The notes beneath the pieces are model-generated. The model did not search any database and was not told where the DNA came from. It saw only the letters and a list, made by a program, of their open reading frames with translations. 7,269 nt of DNA. It comes from Ignavibacteria bacterium. GTDB lineage: Bacteria; Bacteroidota; Ignavibacteria; Tepidaquicellales; OLB5. A program made the position numbers and the translations under genes. Positions within the stretch are counted from its first letter, which is position 1. Each line of letters opens with the position of its first letter. The stretch covers positions 1-7,269 of the forward strand of contig JAUQWT010000382.1 of assembly GCA_030835005.1 (NCBI GenBank). The letters are read 5' to 3'. Below, in pieces: positions 5,576 to 7,269 of this stretch.

Positions 5576-6166
5576 ATGACTTCAGATAAGATATATATAA
5601 AAAATATGGTTTGCTCACGCTGTATAAAAGTTGTGAAAGATGAGCTTGAAAAGATGAATATAGAATATAACCACGTCACTCTTGGGGAAGCGGAATTAAG
5701 TTCACAGATCGACCCTGCAAGAACCGCCAGGCTAAAAGAAGCTCTTCTGGTAAACGGCTTTGAGCTAATAGATGATTCTAAAACCAAATTGATTGAAGAT
5801 GTAAAAAAACTTATCATCGGTTCAATATATGATAAAACTGATGATAAACCGGATAGCATTAATTATTCAGATTTTCTGTCTCAAAAAACCGGAAAGCCAT
5901 ATACGTATCTTAGCACTTTATTTTCCTCAGTCGAAAATTTAACTGTTGAAAAGTACATAATAACTCAGAAAATTGAACGCGCAAAAGAACTTCTTGTTTA
6001 TGGAGAACTTACTCTAAGTGAAATTGCTTATAGATTGGGATACAGCAGCACACAGCATTTATCCAGCCAGTTCAAAAAAATAACCGGTTTTACTCCCAGT
6101 TACTTCAAAGTGCTAAAAGAAAATAAACGCCGTTTTATTGATAAAATCGGCAATTCCAACTCTTAA
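5576..6166 (+). CDS. AraC-family regulator with N-terminal HMA-like CxxC domain
   Basis: This is a 196-residue DNA-binding regulator. The ATG at 5576 is preferred over a TTG four codons upstream because family members start with a short strand just before the CxxC. Residues 1 to about 70 look like a heavy-metal-associated fold: KNMVCSRCIKVVKDELEKM has Cys13 and Cys16 where HMA domains bind Cu(I) or similar ions, followed by a strand (VTLGEAEL), a helix (RLKEALLVNGF) and ELIDD. The C-terminal half is an AraC-type double helix-turn-helix: YSDFLSQKTGKPYTYLSTLF, VEKYIITQKIERAKELL, LTLSEIAYRLGYSSTQHLS and FKKITGFTPSYFK (166-178). AraC HTH domains usually pair with sugar-type sensor domains, so a metal-type N-terminus suggests control by a metal ion or its thiol state. 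Proteins with this layout are common in Bacteroidota beside HMA genes. It is likely to control the operon beginning at 6266, by position. Confidence 0.88.
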   Translation: MTSDKIYIKNMVCSRCIKVVKDELEKMNIEYNHVTLGEAELSSQIDPARTARLKEALLVNGFELIDDSKTKLIEDVKKLIIGSIYDKTDDKPDSINYSDFLSQKTGKPYTYLSTLFSSVENLTVEKYIITQKIERAKELLVYGELTLSEIAYRLGYSSTQHLSSQFKKITGFTPSYFKVLKENKRRFIDKIGNSNS

Positions 6167-6219
6167 AATAATATACAATTTTTAGAAAATTCTGTAACGC
6201 ATCGCTTAGGGTGAATGTA

Positions 6220-6227
6220 TATTTTTG
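6220..6227 (+). promoter_or_regulatory. Candidate -7 promoter element of the HMA operon
   Basis: TATTTTTG matches the Bacteroidota TAnnTTTG consensus. It lies 38 bases before the ATG at 6266 and touches the inverted repeat that follows. Transcription would start around 6232-6236, inside the repeat. No clear -33 element was seen at the usual distance, which would fit a promoter needing an activator. Confidence 0.45.
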
Positions 6228-6250
6228 TATCGTTAAGTTTAATAACGATA
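6228..6250. promoter_or_regulatory. Perfect inverted repeat, candidate operator
   Basis: TATCGTTA (6228-6235) and TAACGATA (6243-6250) are perfect inverted copies with a 7-base AT-rich spacer. The site lies between the regulator gene and the HMA-MauE gene, directly after the promoter element and 3 bases before the AAAGG ribosome binding site (6254-6258). The size and symmetry fit a dimeric DNA-binding protein, and binding here would block or modulate initiation. An alternative is a hairpin at the 5' end of the mRNA. The protein that binds is unknown; AraC proteins more often use direct repeats, so another dimeric metal sensor elsewhere in the genome is possible. Confidence 0.55.
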
Positions 6251-6265
6251 TAGAAAGGTTATACA

Positions 6266-7012
6266 ATGATACATTCTTATTCAATTACAGGAATGACGTG
6301 TCTAAAGTGTGTTAAATCTGTTAAGGATGCACTTGAATCAATTGACGGAATAATTTCCGCTGAAGTAACTTTAGAGCCTCCCCGTGCTGTTATAAATATG
6401 GCAAAACATGTTGATACTGCAGAAATGAACAGTATACTAACAGAACATGGAAAATATTCCATCATAGAATCCGGTGACATCGCATCACATGGCATTAACA
6501 CCAAAGAAACTTCAAATGAGGACATAGATAGATCATTCTTCGCCTCATACAAACCGGTTCTTCTTGTTTTTGCTTTCCTGATCGGCTTAACCGCTCTAAA
6601 CGAATTGCACAAGGGAAGTTTTAGCAGCATGAATGCCATGAATACATTTATGGGCGGCTTTTTTATTATCTTTTCATTTTTTAAAATGCTTGACCTAAGA
6701 GGATTTGCTTATTCATACATGTCTTACGATATCATCGCTCGGCGCTGGTTGGTATGGGGTTATATTTATGCATTCATTGAACTTTCTCTTGGGCTTGCTT
6801 ACCTCTTCCATTTTGAACCGTTCATCACAAACATTACAACTTTAGTTGTCATGTCTTTAAGCAGTATCGGAGTAATTCAAAGCCTCGCAGCAAAGAAGAA
6901 AATACAATGCGCATGCCTTGGTACGGTCTTTAACCTGCCAATGTCTAATATTACGCTCATAGAAGACCTGTTAATGGTCTTAATGGCTGCAGCAATGCTG
7001 ATAATTTTATAA
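6266..7012 (+). CDS. HMA domain fused to MauE/DoxX-like membrane domain
   Basis: This 248-residue inner-membrane protein has two parts. Residues 1 to about 70 are a heavy-metal-associated domain: YSITGMTCLKCVKSVKDALE carries Cys12 and Cys15 in the standard GMTCxxC motif, followed by IISAEVTLEPPRAVI. A polar linker (71-94) leads to about four membrane helices, near 97-111, 127-142, 163-181 and 190-208, plus a C-terminal one at 231-248. This part resembles MauE/DoxX proteins, a group linked to thiol/disulfide chemistry. Marks are FFKMLDLRGFAYSY, YDIIARRW, FIELSLGLAYL, and an exposed loop with a CAC motif (Cys215, Cys217) in IQCACLGTVFNLPMS. The start is supported by AAAGG 7 bases upstream. The next gene begins 11 bases after the stop. 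A role in moving or reducing a soft metal, probably copper, is inferred from the two cysteine motifs and the neighbours. Confidence 0.85.
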   Translation: MIHSYSITGMTCLKCVKSVKDALESIDGIISAEVTLEPPRAVINMAKHVDTAEMNSILTEHGKYSIIESGDIASHGINTKETSNEDIDRSFFASYKPVLLVFAFLIGLTALNELHKGSFSSMNAMNTFMGGFFIIFSFFKMLDLRGFAYSYMSYDIIARRWLVWGYIYAFIELSLGLAYLFHFEPFITNITTLVVMSLSSIGVIQSLAAKKKIQCACLGTVFNLPMSNITLIEDLLMVLMAAAMLIIL

Positions 7013-7023
7013 CTGATAAGAAA

Positions 7024-7269
7024 ATGAAAATGACAAGAATACTGATCTTAATAATAATGCTTTATTTTTCCGGCGAACTGCTGGCACAGCACGATCACCA
7101 CAATACAGATAACACCGCTGGAGATACTATGATGGTTGTTGATTCGACAATTGATAAAAAACATGACCACAATATGCAGAATATGAATATGGATAAAGAT
7201 AAGGATATGGAAGATGAACTTTCAATGACCCATGCTTACTCCCTCAGCCTGCCAATGAACCGGAACGGT
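7024..7269 (+). CDS. Exported His/Met-rich protein, 3' end outside window
   Basis: The first 82 codons of a gene that runs off the window. The ATG at 7024 opens a signal peptide: Lys/Arg, then LILIIMLYFSGELL, with a cut expected after LLA-Q near residue 22. A second ATG two codons later is equally possible. The mature N-terminus is a metal-binding-looking tail: HDHH at 23-26, HDH at 47-49, then spaced Met and Asp residues (MQNMNMDKDKDM, 51-62). It ends with THAYSLSLPMNRNG. From memory this last motif is typical of a family of envelope proteins in Bacteroidota and related phyla whose function is not known to me and which may be outer-membrane beta-barrels. It lies 11 bases after the HMA-MauE gene and so belongs to the same operon. 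A copper-related envelope role is inferred from the tail and the context. Confidence 0.8.
   Translation, partial: MKMTRILILIIMLYFSGELLAQHDHHNTDNTAGDTMMVVDSTIDKKHDHNMQNMNMDKDKDMEDELSMTHAYSLSLPMNRNG

Noticed and set aside
5314..5859. 181-codon open frame on the - strand
   Set aside because: It is antisense to two well-supported genes (GNAT and AraC) and reads as Ser/Phe/Ile-rich sequence typical of a reverse-frame shadow.

Overview
The window looks like chromosomal DNA from a member of the Bacteroidota / Ignavibacteriota / Chlorobiota (FCB) group. Three things point there. First, the proteins are of types best known from that group: a lipoprotein with a Ser/Thr/Asn-rich linker, a short AraC regulator with a CxxC metal-type N-terminus, and an HMA-MauE membrane protein. 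Second, there are TAnnTTTG-type promoter candidates. Third, the DNA is AT-leaning with compact intergenic gaps. Several genes also carry readable purine-rich ribosome binding sites, which fits an Ignavibacteria-like lineage somewhat better than a classical Bacteroidetes, but this is inference.

Left part (1-3065, all + strand): the 3' part of a class I SAM methyltransferase, a small NTF2/SnoaL-like protein 13 bases after it, an unrecognised exported protein, an F420-reductase-type NADP-binding oxidoreductase whose ribosome binding site overlaps the preceding stop codon, and a lipoprotein with its own promoter candidate. These look like unrelated housekeeping or accessory genes, not one pathway.

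Middle (3066-5053): a gap with hairpins and repeat-like sequence, a free-standing LON substrate-binding-domain protein on the - strand (GTG start), a divergent exported PHB-depolymerase-type esterase with a complete Ser-Asp-His triad, then a 238-base non-coding stretch holding a multi-branched palindromic element (about 4821-4900) and a second inverted repeat.

Right part (5054-7269, all + strand): a phosphinothricin-type GNAT acetyltransferase, then a compact metal-related module. The module has an AraC-type regulator with an HMA-like CxxC domain, a perfect 8-base inverted repeat next to a TATTTTTG promoter element, an inner-membrane protein with an HMA domain fused to a MauE/DoxX-like domain, and the first 82 codons of an exported His/Met-rich protein. 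The regulator and the membrane protein carry closely similar CxxC motifs. Together with the His/Met-rich exported protein this suggests a sensor, an inner-membrane metal/redox protein and an envelope partner, probably for copper or a related soft metal. This module is the most interesting part of the window. Its protein families recur in Bacteroidota genomes, but I know of no established biochemical function for them.

No tRNA, rRNA, CRISPR array, integrase or transposase gene was found.
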